Shown: piece by piece, positions 1-6,613 of the stretch
How the letters are laid out: each line of letters starts with the position of its first letter
How positions within the stretch are numbered: the first letter of the stretch is position 1
Assembly (NCBI GenBank): GCA_031265005.1
Contig: JAISDD010000131.1
Coordinates: 1-9,051 of the forward strand
DNA: 9,051 nt
DNA from: Syntrophomonadaceae bacterium
GTDB lineage: Bacteria > Bacillota > Syntrophomonadia > Syntrophomonadales > Syntrophomonadaceae
Direction of reading: 5' to 3'
The notes under the pieces: generated by a model
What the model was told of the DNA's origin: nothing
Database searches by the model: none
The model's input: the letters and a program-made list of their open reading frames with translations, nothing else
Made by a program: the position numbers and the translations under genes

Positions 1-393
1 AACCACGCAATCCAGAAAACCTAGCGATTTTATCAGATTTTCAGCCTTCATCTCCCTTTCCATATCGGCGCTTATATTCATAAGCTGCATCGACGCAGCT
101 TCGCGAGCAGTTTTTTCCGTATTACGGTCATTAATTATACTCTGCAGCATTTCTGTTTGGTGTCCGCGAATCCGTTCTCTTTCTACTCTATAAGTTGCGA
201 AAAAATCAGAACCGCTCGTTTTCTGCCCCCCTATTTGCTCTTCCATTTGCTGCGCCGGGGTTTCCATTTTTGTTAAATCCGCCGCGTCTTTATCTATCCC
301 TCCTATATTAAGAACTTTTGCAAAGCTGAGCGCGACCATTAAACACAAAATCACCGCTATCAAAAACGACTTCTTTTTTAAATTGAGCACCAT
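1..393 (-). CDS. spoIIIAH: SpoIIIAH, stage III sporulation protein AH (partial, C-terminus off the left edge)
   Basis: The first 131 codons are present and the frame runs off the window. A short basic N-terminus (KKK at residues 6-8) precedes one membrane helix (about 9-25) and a Gln/Glu-rich linker. The conserved SpoIIIAH extracellular start follows, with FFATYRVERER at residues 64-74 and a long amphipathic helical region to the edge. In known spore formers SpoIIIAH is a mother-cell membrane protein whose ring-building domain binds forespore SpoIIQ (or a functional equivalent) across the intermembrane space. The ATG directly follows the spoIIIAG stop codon (TAAATG), and a strong Shine-Dalgarno, GGAGGAG at 402-408, lies 8 bases upstream, so the start is firm. 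It is the last recognised spoIIIA gene, as expected. The family assignment is confident; the C-terminal domain cannot be seen. Confidence 0.95.
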   Translation of the reverse strand, partial: MVLNLKKKSFLIAVILCLMVALSFAKVLNIGGIDKDAADLTKMETPAQQMEEQIGGQKTSGSDFFATYRVERERIRGHQTEMLQSIINDRNTEKTAREAASMQLMNISADMEREMKAENLIKSLGFLDCVV

Positions 394-984
394 TTATATG
401 TCTCCTCCTTGCTTAGCCACCACTTCCACTTTGTGATAAGAAATATTTAACAAAGTTGCGGTAGCTTTAATCAATTCCTCTTTTACTATTGCGTCTTTAG
501 CCCCTTGCGCTACTACTAAAACCCCAATTACCTCAGGCGTCTTATCTTCAATTAATAAAGGACTGCTGCCGCTGACGGCAATATCTTTATTGGAACTTTC
601 TTCTACGGTCTTTTTTATTGTTTGAACAGAATCTCCTTCGTCAATATCCCGTCTTTCCACTCGTTCATTGGTCGCATAAGTTTTCACTCCATCCGAAGAT
701 AAAGTCAAATTTACTTTCACCTGCCCCGCGCCTGATACGTTTGATAAAATATTTTCTAATTCTCCGATCATTTTTTCTTTATGCCCGTTTTCGTTTAAAG
801 ATTTAGTTTCCATTGGAGCGGTGCTAACCTCCGTATCAGAATTTTTCACCGGTGAAGGCCATAACAAAACTAATAATCCTATCGAAACCAGTATGACAAT
901 TATGTATTTGCTCTTTTCCCCTTTGAACCATTGCTCCCCTTTGTCTTTTTTTTCTTTAAGTTTTCGCAATATATCTTCTTTCAT
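394..984 (-). CDS. spoIIIAG: SpoIIIAG, stage III sporulation protein AG
   Basis: A 196-residue protein with a charged cytoplasmic N-terminus, one membrane helix (about residues 27-43) and an extracellular domain. That domain carries the family pattern: GELENILSNVSGAGQVKVNL at 74-93, a variable charged loop around 105-130, then the EVIGVLVVAQGA strand at 151-162 and a final helix-strand. Known SpoIIIAG forms a large multimeric ring in the mother-cell membrane facing the forespore, with a fold like type III secretion ring proteins. Two starts are possible: ATG at 984, used here, or an in-frame TTG at 990 directly after the spoIIIAF stop. The purine-rich GAGGGGG lies 11 bases from the ATG and 5 from the TTG, so spacing does not decide. 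No truncation is seen. Confidence 0.95.
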   Translation of the reverse strand: MKEDILRKLKEKKDKGEQWFKGEKSKYIIVILVSIGLLVLLWPSPVKNSDTEVSTAPMETKSLNENGHKEKMIGELENILSNVSGAGQVKVNLTLSSDGVKTYATNERVERRDIDEGDSVQTIKKTVEESSNKDIAVSGSSPLLIEDKTPEVIGVLVVAQGAKDAIVKEELIKATATLLNISYHKVEVVAKQGGDI

Positions 985-990
985 CGCCAA

Positions 991-1608
991 TCATTCCCCC
1001 TCAACAGTTATGTTTACCTCCACACCTTGAAAGCCATAAAAATTATTTATTACCTGCCTGATTTTATTGACTATTTCTTTGGTATTAGCTTGAGCCGGTT
1101 TATCAGGCGGCAATGAAACGTTGTCAGGTTTTCCCTGATCTTTTTGAGATTTATCCCCGGCATTATTATTTTCCAAAACGACTTGAAGATTTATAGCACG
1201 AATATTATGATTTTCATCTGTCAGGGTATCTGTTTTCACCTCCTCAACCCCTGGCACCAGTGAAACTAACGCGCTGATCTGTCCGTCCATTTTTGAACGG
1301 ACCTCCTGGTAAGCCCCGTTTATTATTTTTTCATTGATAAATTGTCCCTGTTTTTCTATCCTCGCTTTTTTTTCATGATCGCTGAGCGCTGTGTCATTGC
1401 TGATCACGGCATCCCACATAGTTACCGGCAAGCTGCTATTTTTGTCAAACAAGACCGTTATTTGGGTCAAAACAGCAATGATGACAAATAATCCCACAGC
1501 AAACCTTACAAAAGGTTTGATCGTTCCATCCGGCAAAAGCAATTCCATAAAACTGGTTACTATAACTATCACCAAAACATTACGCACCACATCCGCCAGC
1601 ACACCCAT
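991..1608 (-). CDS. spoIIIAF: SpoIIIAF, stage III sporulation protein AF
   Basis: A 205-residue protein with two closely spaced N-terminal membrane helices (about residues 9-25 and 34-54) joined by a short PDGTIKPFV loop typical of the family. A soluble C-terminal part follows, with the pattern LVSLVPGVEEVKT and a final strand-helix-strand resembling a ring-building fold. A long Lys/Asn/Pro-rich linker splits this part. It is a membrane component of the SpoIIIA complex, partner of AE and AG. The frame could be extended to a TTG at 1626, but AAGGAG lies 7 bases before the ATG at 1608, so that ATG is chosen. The gene begins 30 bases after the spoIIIAE stop and its TGA abuts spoIIIAG, which suggests co-translation. 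Confidence 0.93.
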   Translation of the reverse strand: MGVLADVVRNVLVIVIVTSFMELLLPDGTIKPFVRFAVGLFVIIAVLTQITVLFDKNSSLPVTMWDAVISNDTALSDHEKKARIEKQGQFINEKIINGAYQEVRSKMDGQISALVSLVPGVEEVKTDTLTDENHNIRAINLQVVLENNNAGDKSQKDQGKPDNVSLPPDKPAQANTKEIVNKIRQVINNFYGFQGVEVNITVEGE

Positions 1609-1638
1609 CCCATCACTCCTTCGCAATAAAAAGTACCG

Positions 1639-2817
1639 CTAACGCAAAGCTGAAAACCCGTTGGCCATTCCTACCAGCAAAGCAATCATCACCATAAACA
1701 TCAGCCCAATCGCCGCCATCGCTGATAGTATTAAAAACAAATGCGAGCTCATACTTTCCAGCACTGCCGCTGTTTTAGCATTGCCCATAGGTTCAACGAT
1801 CGCGCCCGATATCTTATAAATAAAAGCGACAGCCGCAATTTTAAGCAGCGGGTAAAGTATAAGCCCCAAAATAATGAAAACCCCCACTACTCCCAGCCCT
1901 TGTTTTAACATCGCCACATAACCGGCCGCTACTTCGATTGTGTCGGAAAACATTTTCCCTACTACCGGGATGGCGTTGTCGGTTACAAATTTAGTTGTCC
2001 GCAGGGTTATTTTATCTAAAGACGAAACATAGACGGCCTGCAAAGTTATAACTCCTACAAATACAGTCACGAATAAGCTTAAAGACAACTGAGCCGCCTG
2101 TCTGAAAAAGCGCCCTAATCTTTCCACTTTCAGGCTGTCCGACAAATGATTAACGATGCTCATAATGGCCGACATAATTATCAGGGGAAAAACGATATTT
2201 TTAATAGCCGCCGCGAAAGCCGTGGTGGAACTCATAAGCAGCGGAAACAAAATAACGGAAGAATTAAAATTCCCCAGCGCGGCGGTCAAAAGCAGCATCT
2301 GCGGCAGCATACCCATCATAAAAGCTACCATGTTGTCAATAGTATCAGCGGCTAAAGCAAAAGCCACTTTAAAAGAACCTAAAGCCAGCGCTGAGATAGC
2401 TAAAAAGCAAACCCAATGCGATATCCGGGCCACACTGGAGGAAAACGAGGTTTGCAGATTCATAAGTAAAGCGGTAACAACCGACAGCAAAATAAGCTTT
2501 CCCAATAAAGAAGCGTTGACTTTAACTTCCCGCAAAAAAAATCCGCCGAGATTTTCTCCCAAAGATTTAAAATCAAAAGACCAGTCGCCGCTTACGAAAT
2601 CTTTCAGCCATTGAGTAACAGAGGTTTTATTTAACTTGAAATCTAGCTCCCGTTCAATATTATTTTTATACTCTTCCAAGGCGCTCACATCCAGTTGCTC
2701 CAATGCCTCAGGCCAGGAAAAAGCTTCCGCGGCGTTTTCTGATTGAGCCGCGTAAGCCGGCTGGGAACTGAATAACACTAAAAATACCCATAATAGGCCG
2801 GCTGCTTTTTTCAGCAA
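1639..2817 (-). CDS. spoIIIAE: SpoIIIAE, stage III sporulation protein AE
   Basis: A 392-residue polytopic membrane protein of normal family length. A classic signal peptide (KK, hydrophobic core, AYA|A cleavage near residue 23) leads into a soluble segment with amphipathic helices (about 30-100). Six or more hydrophobic segments follow, from about residue 105 to the C-terminus. It is the largest membrane protein of the SpoIIIA complex and is predicted to form part of the channel or its base. The start is TTG at 2817; the minus-strand Shine-Dalgarno GAGGAG lies about 8 bases upstream and no ATG fits better. Unlike its operon neighbours, it is separated from the preceding gene spoIIIAD by 138 bases, occupied by repeat copy A. 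The Shine-Dalgarno lies just outside that repeat, so the element may influence local mRNA structure. Confidence 0.95.
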   Translation of the reverse strand: MLKKAAGLLWVFLVLFSSQPAYAAQSENAAEAFSWPEALEQLDVSALEEYKNNIERELDFKLNKTSVTQWLKDFVSGDWSFDFKSLGENLGGFFLREVKVNASLLGKLILLSVVTALLMNLQTSFSSSVARISHWVCFLAISALALGSFKVAFALAADTIDNMVAFMMGMLPQMLLLTAALGNFNSSVILFPLLMSSTTAFAAAIKNIVFPLIIMSAIMSIVNHLSDSLKVERLGRFFRQAAQLSLSLFVTVFVGVITLQAVYVSSLDKITLRTTKFVTDNAIPVVGKMFSDTIEVAAGYVAMLKQGLGVVGVFIILGLILYPLLKIAAVAFIYKISGAIVEPMGNAKTAAVLESMSSHLFLILSAMAAIGLMFMVMIALLVGMANGFSALR

Positions 2818-2834
2818 TTAAACCACTCCTCATC

Positions 2835-2946
2835 TGTAATACTAATCCGTAATTAAAACATTACCTTGAAAGCGGATTAGTACATACTATTTTCCTTATC
2901 CGCAGGCAAATATTTGTCTGCGTTTTTAATAGAGAATAGTATAACA
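2835..2946. repeat. Two-hairpin interspersed repeat, copy A, between spoIIIAD and spoIIIAE
   Basis: Positions 2835-2944 match 7708-7964 at 105 of 110 shared columns once three insertions in the other copy are removed. Hairpin 1 has a perfect 10-bp stem, TACTAATCCG (2840-2849) with CGGATTAGTA (2873-2882), extended by one T-G pair. Hairpin 2 has an outer 8-bp stem, ATACTATT (2884-2891) with AATAGTAT (2935-2942), and an inner 11-bp stem (2901-2911 with 2912-2922, one wobble). The whole unit ends in near-perfect 10-bp terminal inverted repeats (2835-2844 and 2937-2946, one mismatch). It has no open reading frame. It resembles a MITE or a paired-palindrome (BIME-like) element. It lies inside the operon, so it is transcribed with spoIIIA. 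No known family could be assigned. Confidence 0.85.
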
Positions 2947-2955
2947 TTCACTTTA

Positions 2956-3345
2956 TTATTTAGGCAGCAACTGCATAAGAGATTCTAAAATTGCCACCAT
3001 GATCGGTAAAGCCAATACGGCGATAATGATCTTAACCGCGAATTCCACTTTTTTAGCAACAGCTTGTTCCCCGGCATCCTGGCAAATAGCCACCGCAAAT
3101 TCACCTAAATACGCTATTCCTAGAATTTTTAGCAAAGTTGTAAAGAAAAAATAATTTACTTCCGCTTTTTGATTAAGGTCTTTCATAACCTGTATAATCA
3201 TATCCAGCTTACTCATCATCATGGTCAAAACTATAACGCTGAAAACGATGCTGACTAACACTGCCATAACTGGTTTCTGCTGACGAAGGAGCAATATCAT
3301 TACGGTAGTGACTAGCGCCAGTCCGACAATTTGTCCTATTTCCAA
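2956..3345 (-). CDS. spoIIIAD: SpoIIIAD, stage III sporulation protein AD
   Basis: A 129-residue membrane protein with four hydrophobic segments (about residues 2-20, 26-45, 66-86 and 102-122). It has the hallmark family stretch ILGIAYLGEFAVAICQDAGE (74-93), which includes acidic residues at the helix edge. SpoIIIAC and SpoIIIAD are related small membrane proteins of the SpoIIIA complex. The start is TTG at 3345, supported by AGGAG about 8 bases upstream; no ATG precedes the conserved N-terminus. It follows spoIIIAC by 33 bases, but its stop is followed by an unusually long 138-base gap holding repeat copy A. Confidence 0.95.
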   Translation of the reverse strand: MEIGQIVGLALVTTVMILLLRQQKPVMAVLVSIVFSVIVLTMMMSKLDMIIQVMKDLNQKAEVNYFFFTTLLKILGIAYLGEFAVAICQDAGEQAVAKKVEFAVKIIIAVLALPIMVAILESLMQLLPK

Positions 3346-3378
3346 TCAGATCGCTCCTCTACGCATAAATGAAAACTT

Positions 3379-3573
3379 CTAAAAACTAAAAACCGACCTT
3401 ACCACCGTAAATAACTGGCTCAGAAGCTGAACCACAATGATCAGTACCACTACCACTCCGGCTAAAGTCAACATCTCCGCTTGTTCCTCTTTTTTTGCCT
3501 GTTTGAGTACAATTGATAAAACGGAAATCAAAATTCCAATACCGGCAATGCGAAAAATAATATCAATATTCAT
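3379..3573 (-). CDS. spoIIIAC: SpoIIIAC, stage III sporulation protein AC
   Basis: A 64-residue protein of typical family length with two membrane helices (about residues 5-24 and 33-55) joined by a charged loop, KQAKKEEQAEM. It is the smallest membrane subunit of the SpoIIIA complex and is paired with AD. The ATG at 3573 is the only sensible start. A purine-rich AGGGGG lies about 12 bases upstream, rather far, so translation may partly depend on coupling within the operon. It sits 41 bases after spoIIIAB and 33 before spoIIIAD. Confidence 0.94.
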   Translation of the reverse strand: MNIDIIFRIAGIGILISVLSIVLKQAKKEEQAEMLTLAGVVVVLIIVVQLLSQLFTVVRSVFSF

Positions 3574-3614
3574 AACTTGCTAACGCCCCCTGAATTTGTT
3601 AATAATTGTTAAAT

Positions 3615-4136
3615 TCAAATCAGTAACAGCACCGTAACCGTCCCCAGTACAAATCCTCCATATATCCATAACTTTTGCTGATTCTCCATATTTTCATAAT
3701 TCTGGGCCTCAATCATCTTTAATTGTTCATTCACTAAATCCAAGCATTTCTGCTGTTCCTTGACTTCGGAAACTCCTATTTGATCCGCGACCCCCTCTAA
3801 TAAGTGCAGTTCTACTTCTCTCAAGGCGCTATGCTTTTTTAGTTCCGTTAATCCTAAACGCCAAGCCTCCCCGGCCGTAATCCCAGATTTTTCCTGTAAA
3901 AATTGCGCGCAGCGTTTGAAAAAATACCCTATGCCGCCATTACAAAAATCTCCGGTATTATCCAAAGCTTCCGCTAATGGAACATACATCAAAGTAATAT
4001 CCTTTTCCAAAAAATTCAAAGCCAGCCGCAGCTCCTTTATTTGTTTCATGCGCCTGCGAATTTTCTTCGCTTCCAGTAATCCCCATACTCCGCATCCCAA
4101 GACAATCAAAATGCTTCCCAGCGCTTTTACCCACAT
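3615..4136 (-). CDS. spoIIIAB: SpoIIIAB, stage III sporulation protein AB
   Basis: A 173-residue protein with an N-terminal membrane helix (about residues 5-21), a basic stretch (KKIRRRMKQ), a long largely helical cytoplasmic domain (about 30-150) and a C-terminal hydrophobic helix (about 156-173). This is the SpoIIIAB layout, and its soluble part is thought to work with the ATPase SpoIIIAA. A longer frame opens at a GTG at 4148 overlapping spoIIIAA. However, the ATG at 4136 gives the conserved MWVKALG start, lies 2 bases past the spoIIIAA stop (TAATAATG) and has GAGGTGGG about 7 bases upstream, so it is preferred. Tight junctions imply translational coupling to AA. Confidence 0.95.
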   Translation of the reverse strand: MWVKALGSILIVLGCGVWGLLEAKKIRRRMKQIKELRLALNFLEKDITLMYVPLAEALDNTGDFCNGGIGYFFKRCAQFLQEKSGITAGEAWRLGLTELKKHSALREVELHLLEGVADQIGVSEVKEQQKCLDLVNEQLKMIEAQNYENMENQQKLWIYGGFVLGTVTVLLLI

Positions 4137-4138
4137 TA

Positions 4139-5089
4139 TTAATCCCACCTCACAATTTCCTGGATGGTCCCTGGGCCGTTCCGACGCGAAAGCAATATTC
4201 CCACTTGAAAAGCTTCAGCCGCCAGCATCCGTTTAGTGAGCAAACGGCGTTTAACCTCGTCAAAACTGGCGGCATGAAAGCTGCTTATTACCTTTACCCC
4301 CGCGTTCAAGCATTCTTGAACCGCTGCCGCGTCTTCATCCCGGCCGATCTCATCGGTAACAATAATTTGCGGAGCTAAAGAACGCAAAGCCATCATCATT
4401 CCCGCCGCCTTGGGGCAAGCGTCTAAAACATCGGTATGACCGCCAACGTCCAGCTGCGGCGTTCCTCCATAACAACCCGCCAGTTCTGAACGCTCATCCA
4501 CAATTACAATATTTTTAGCCGCTTGGCCTTCCTTTCCTCCGGCCAGCAAACGTGTTAAATCCCTCAAAATCGTAGTCTTTCCGCAGCGGGGAGGAGAAAC
4601 GACCAGTACGTTCGCGATACTTTCTTCTCTTTCTACATATGGCAGCAAGTTTTCGGCGCAGCCTTTTTTTTCACGGGCAATTCTGAAACACAGGCTGGAG
4701 ATATTTTTCATCATTCCAATTTCGTTTTGCCGGCAGACGACCTGTCCCGCTAAGCCTACTCTATGCCCGCCCGGTAAAGTAATAAACCCTTTTTTAATAT
4801 CTTCTTCATAAGCGTAATACGAGTTTTCACTGATAGAAGCCACCATTCTCTTTAAATCTTCTTTATTAACTATGTAACCGCGTTTGAAATCTCCGCTTAA
4901 CGCGCCCTTATCGTCCAGAGTAACTCCGCGTTCGCCCATATTAAGCACCACCGGCTGATTTACCCGCAGGCGGATTTCTTCTAAAGTACCGTAACTGCGT
5001 TCATCTAAAGCTCTCATCTTGGTTTGCAAGGCAGGCGACAGGTAAGGTACAATTTCTTTTTGAATTTTCAGAGCGCTTTCATTAGTCAT
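4139..5089 (-). CDS. spoIIIAA: SpoIIIAA, stage III sporulation protein AA (secretion-type ATPase)
   Basis: A 316-residue cytoplasmic ATPase related to type II/IV secretion ATPases, thought to power the SpoIIIA complex in the mother cell. The N-terminal domain (1 to about 150) includes LPGGHRVGLAG (105-115). It is followed by a Walker A loop, SPPRCGKTT (165-173), a conserved VDERSEL (197-203), GTPQLDVGGHTDVLDACPK (209-227) and a Walker B strand, IIVTDEIG (242-249). All expected nucleotide-binding residues are present and the length is normal. The ATG at 5089 has GAAGGTGG about 7 bases upstream. It is the first gene of the operon. The gene upstream is a divergent unknown, not efp as in many spore formers. 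Confidence 0.97.
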   Translation of the reverse strand: MTNESALKIQKEIVPYLSPALQTKMRALDERSYGTLEEIRLRVNQPVVLNMGERGVTLDDKGALSGDFKRGYIVNKEDLKRMVASISENSYYAYEEDIKKGFITLPGGHRVGLAGQVVCRQNEIGMMKNISSLCFRIAREKKGCAENLLPYVEREESIANVLVVSPPRCGKTTILRDLTRLLAGGKEGQAAKNIVIVDERSELAGCYGGTPQLDVGGHTDVLDACPKAAGMMMALRSLAPQIIVTDEIGRDEDAAAVQECLNAGVKVISSFHAASFDEVKRRLLTKRMLAAEAFQVGILLSRRNGPGTIQEIVRWD

Positions 5090-5120
5090 ATAAACACCAC
5101 CTTCTTTAAAATAGATATGG

Positions 5121-5153
5121 TATTATATGTAAATTATTCCAGTTGTTTTATTA
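5121..5153 (-). promoter_or_regulatory. Candidate sigma-E-type promoter of the spoIIIA operon
   Basis: spoIIIA is transcribed by mother-cell sigma-E in studied species. On the minus strand, CATATAAT (5129-5122) matches the sigma-E -10 consensus CATACAnT at 7 of 8 positions. A weaker -35-like TAATAAA (5153-5147) sits 17 bases upstream, longer than the usual spacer of about 14. A second pair, GAATAAT (5139-5133) and CATATCTA (5119-5112), has better spacing but would start transcription inside the Shine-Dalgarno. The choice is uncertain. Confidence 0.35.
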
Positions 5154-5233
5154 ACCGGCGCTGGGATTTTATATAAATTCGCTTAAAGACGATATAACTA
5201 ATATAAATAACCCATAAGGAGTGTAAACTTAAA

Positions 5234-5953
5234 ATGGATGAAGACGGTTGTCTGGGGAAATTTTTAGTTGGTGTTGCTGGTTTAGTGAGTATTGTAGTTT
5301 TATTTTATGTACTGTATAATTTCGGCTACTTAGGAGTCTTTGCACTCTTAATTATTGTTTTTATTGTTTTCCTAATTTTTCAAAGAATCAATGACAATAC
5401 GGCAAAAAAAGAGCAAGCCGAAGCCCTTATCCGCTCCCGGCGATATACTTTAAACAAACTCAATGCAAAACTGGAGGAAGCGGCAATAAAAGAAGCATTT
5501 TCCCCGACGAAGATATACGTTTCCAGAAATTATCGTTCTGGGATTGCTATAGATGAAATACACATGAAAATCAGCCATATATTTGAAGGATATTCATTTT
5601 CATCACAACCTATTAATCTCGATCTTTATGTATTTGATTACCAGCAATTAGAAAAGTGTGAATTAGTCAAAGAGTTTATAGACATTGTTGATAAAACTGT
5701 CCCAGCGGAAGGGGTCTTAGCTGACGGCGCCGATGTGGTGGTAGGTAACGTTCAAAAGCCGGTTAAAACACACCGGAAAATCATACACCTGGATTTAAAT
5801 TTGTTTTTGAAACACGGGTCAGTAAGAACAGTTAATTTTATACACCGAGCTTTTGATCCAAACCTTTTTTTAGAAGAAGAGGACTATCAAAAAGCCCTGA
5901 ATTTAACGGAAAAATGGCGCGGAATTATAAACGATATCATTAATAACTCGTAA
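5234..5953 (+). CDS. Unrecognised two-helix membrane protein, divergent from spoIIIA
   Basis: A 239-residue protein I do not recognise. A short acidic N-terminus (MDEDG) leads into two adjacent membrane helices (about residues 10-28 and 32-49). A charged, probably coiled-coil stretch follows (about 55-88, rich in K, E, A and L). Then comes a mixed alpha/beta soluble domain ending in a helical segment with LTEKWRGIINDIINN. No catalytic motif or metal site stands out. The soluble part probably faces the cytoplasm, since a long basic/acidic helix directly follows the second helix. AAGGAG (5216-5221) lies 12 bases before the ATG. Base composition is AT-rich like spoIIIA, so recent transfer is not obvious. 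It shares a 144-base divergent spacer with spoIIIAA. Function is unknown. Confidence 0.85.
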   Translation: MDEDGCLGKFLVGVAGLVSIVVLFYVLYNFGYLGVFALLIIVFIVFLIFQRINDNTAKKEQAEALIRSRRYTLNKLNAKLEEAAIKEAFSPTKIYVSRNYRSGIAIDEIHMKISHIFEGYSFSSQPINLDLYVFDYQQLEKCELVKEFIDIVDKTVPAEGVLADGADVVVGNVQKPVKTHRKIIHLDLNLFLKHGSVRTVNFIHRAFDPNLFLEEEDYQKALNLTEKWRGIINDIINNS

Positions 5954-5996
5954 GAATGATCAGGCGTTTTCATTATAAGGTTCATATTTTTAAGCC

Positions 5997-6109
5997 CTAA
6001 AACACTCTTAATCGCCTTGCTTCTGCCGCCGTACGCTCCCAAACCTGTTCAACCGTCAGCTTGCCGTTCTTCCCTTCGCGTATGATGGCGGCAAATTTTT
6101 TTGAAATGC
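5997..6109 (-). pseudogene. 3' remnant of an unidentified gene
   Basis: On the minus strand one frame reads ISKKFAAIIREGKNGKLTVE, then QVWERTAAEARRLRVF and a stop at 5997-5999. This is a plausible charged, helical protein C-terminus. Upstream, the frame continues only into the promoter/operator of the next operon and has no start or ribosome site, so the 5' part is missing. The composition is more GC-rich than the flanking gene 5234-5953, like the SRPBCC/MarR genes to its right. It may be debris from the event that brought that cassette. I cannot name the parent family, and chance coding remains possible. Confidence 0.35.
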
Positions 6110-6125
6110 AGATTCGTATTAGGGC

Positions 6126-6155
6126 TTGACACGAACACTTTTTCCGCCTTATAAT
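6126..6155 (+). promoter_or_regulatory. Consensus vegetative (sigma-A) promoter of the SRPBCC/MarR operon
   Basis: A perfect -35 TTGACA (6126-6131) and a perfect -10 TATAAT (6150-6155) are separated by 18 bases, pointing at the ATG at 6200. The -10 hexamer lies inside the 24-bp palindrome at 6149-6172, so a protein bound there would block RNA polymerase. Such a strong promoter fits a repressed, inducible operon. Confidence 0.85.
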
Positions 6156-6172
6156 AAGTATACTTATTATAA
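6149..6172. promoter_or_regulatory. 24-bp perfect palindromic operator, probably for the MarR-family repressor
   Basis: TTATAATAAGTA followed by TACTTATTATAA is an exact inverted repeat covering the -10 box and probable start site. A further half-site-like TATACTTA follows at 6174-6181. MarR proteins bind AT-rich palindromes of this size as dimers, and a marR gene is the second gene of this operon, so autorepression is the simplest reading. Binding is inferred, not shown. Confidence 0.75.
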
Positions 6173-6199
6173 TTATACTTAATTAAGGAGGGCGATCTC

Positions 6200-6613
6200 A
6201 TGGAATTGCAATGTAAAATCGCGGTGAACGCCACGAAGGAAACTATTTGGCCTTACTATGCGGATCCTGACAAATGGCCTGTCTGGGAAGAAGATTTAGA
6301 GAGCCTGGTCTTTGACGGCGAAATCAAGACCGGGACGACCGGCAGGATGAAGTTGAAGGATATGCCGGAAATGCCTTTTGTACTGGCGGAGGTGATCGAA
6401 AACGCTTCCTACTGCGACAGGACAGACGTTCCGGGAATGGGCAGCCTGTTCTTTGACCACAAAATTTTGCGGGAGACTGGGAAAACGTACATTCAGCACA
6501 GCGTCCGGCTGGAAAAAGAAACATTCACAGAGGAAGATATGGGCTTTCTCCGTGGCGTGTTCTCTGACGTTCCCGGCTCAATGCTGAAAATCAAACGGGA
6601 GGTGGAAAAATAA
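6200..6613 (+). CDS. SRPBCC-family (START/Bet v 1-like) protein
   Basis: A 137-residue soluble protein. The N-terminal strand-helix reads CKIAVNATKETIWPYYADPD and is followed by WPVWEEDL (26-33), the signature opening of SRPBCC ligand-binding proteins. The middle has alternating beta strands, and a long C-terminal helix ends the protein. Such proteins bind hydrophobic ligands or act in polyketide or stress responses; the ligand here cannot be told. AAGGAGG (6185-6191) lies 8 bases before the ATG. The stop is directly followed by the marR start codon, so the two are translationally coupled. The operon has a strong promoter under a probable MarR operator, which suggests induction by a small molecule. 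Family confidence is good; the exact role is unknown. Confidence 0.85.
   Translation: MELQCKIAVNATKETIWPYYADPDKWPVWEEDLESLVFDGEIKTGTTGRMKLKDMPEMPFVLAEVIENASYCDRTDVPGMGSLFFDHKILRETGKTYIQHSVRLEKETFTEEDMGFLRGVFSDVPGSMLKIKREVEK

Noticed and set aside
2156..2614. A 152-residue plus-strand open frame opposite spoIIIAE
   Set aside because: It lies wholly antisense to a well-conserved gene, has no ribosome site and an unnatural composition. Other plus-strand frames opposite spoIIIA were dropped for the same reason.
4137..4148. GTG start for spoIIIAB overlapping spoIIIAA
   Set aside because: The ATG at 4136 has a properly spaced Shine-Dalgarno, begins the conserved N-terminus and abuts the spoIIIAA stop.
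6049..6234. A 61-residue minus-strand open frame across the SRPBCC promoter
   Set aside because: It covers the operator, promoter and start of a real gene, has no ribosome site, and its sequence looks non-coding.
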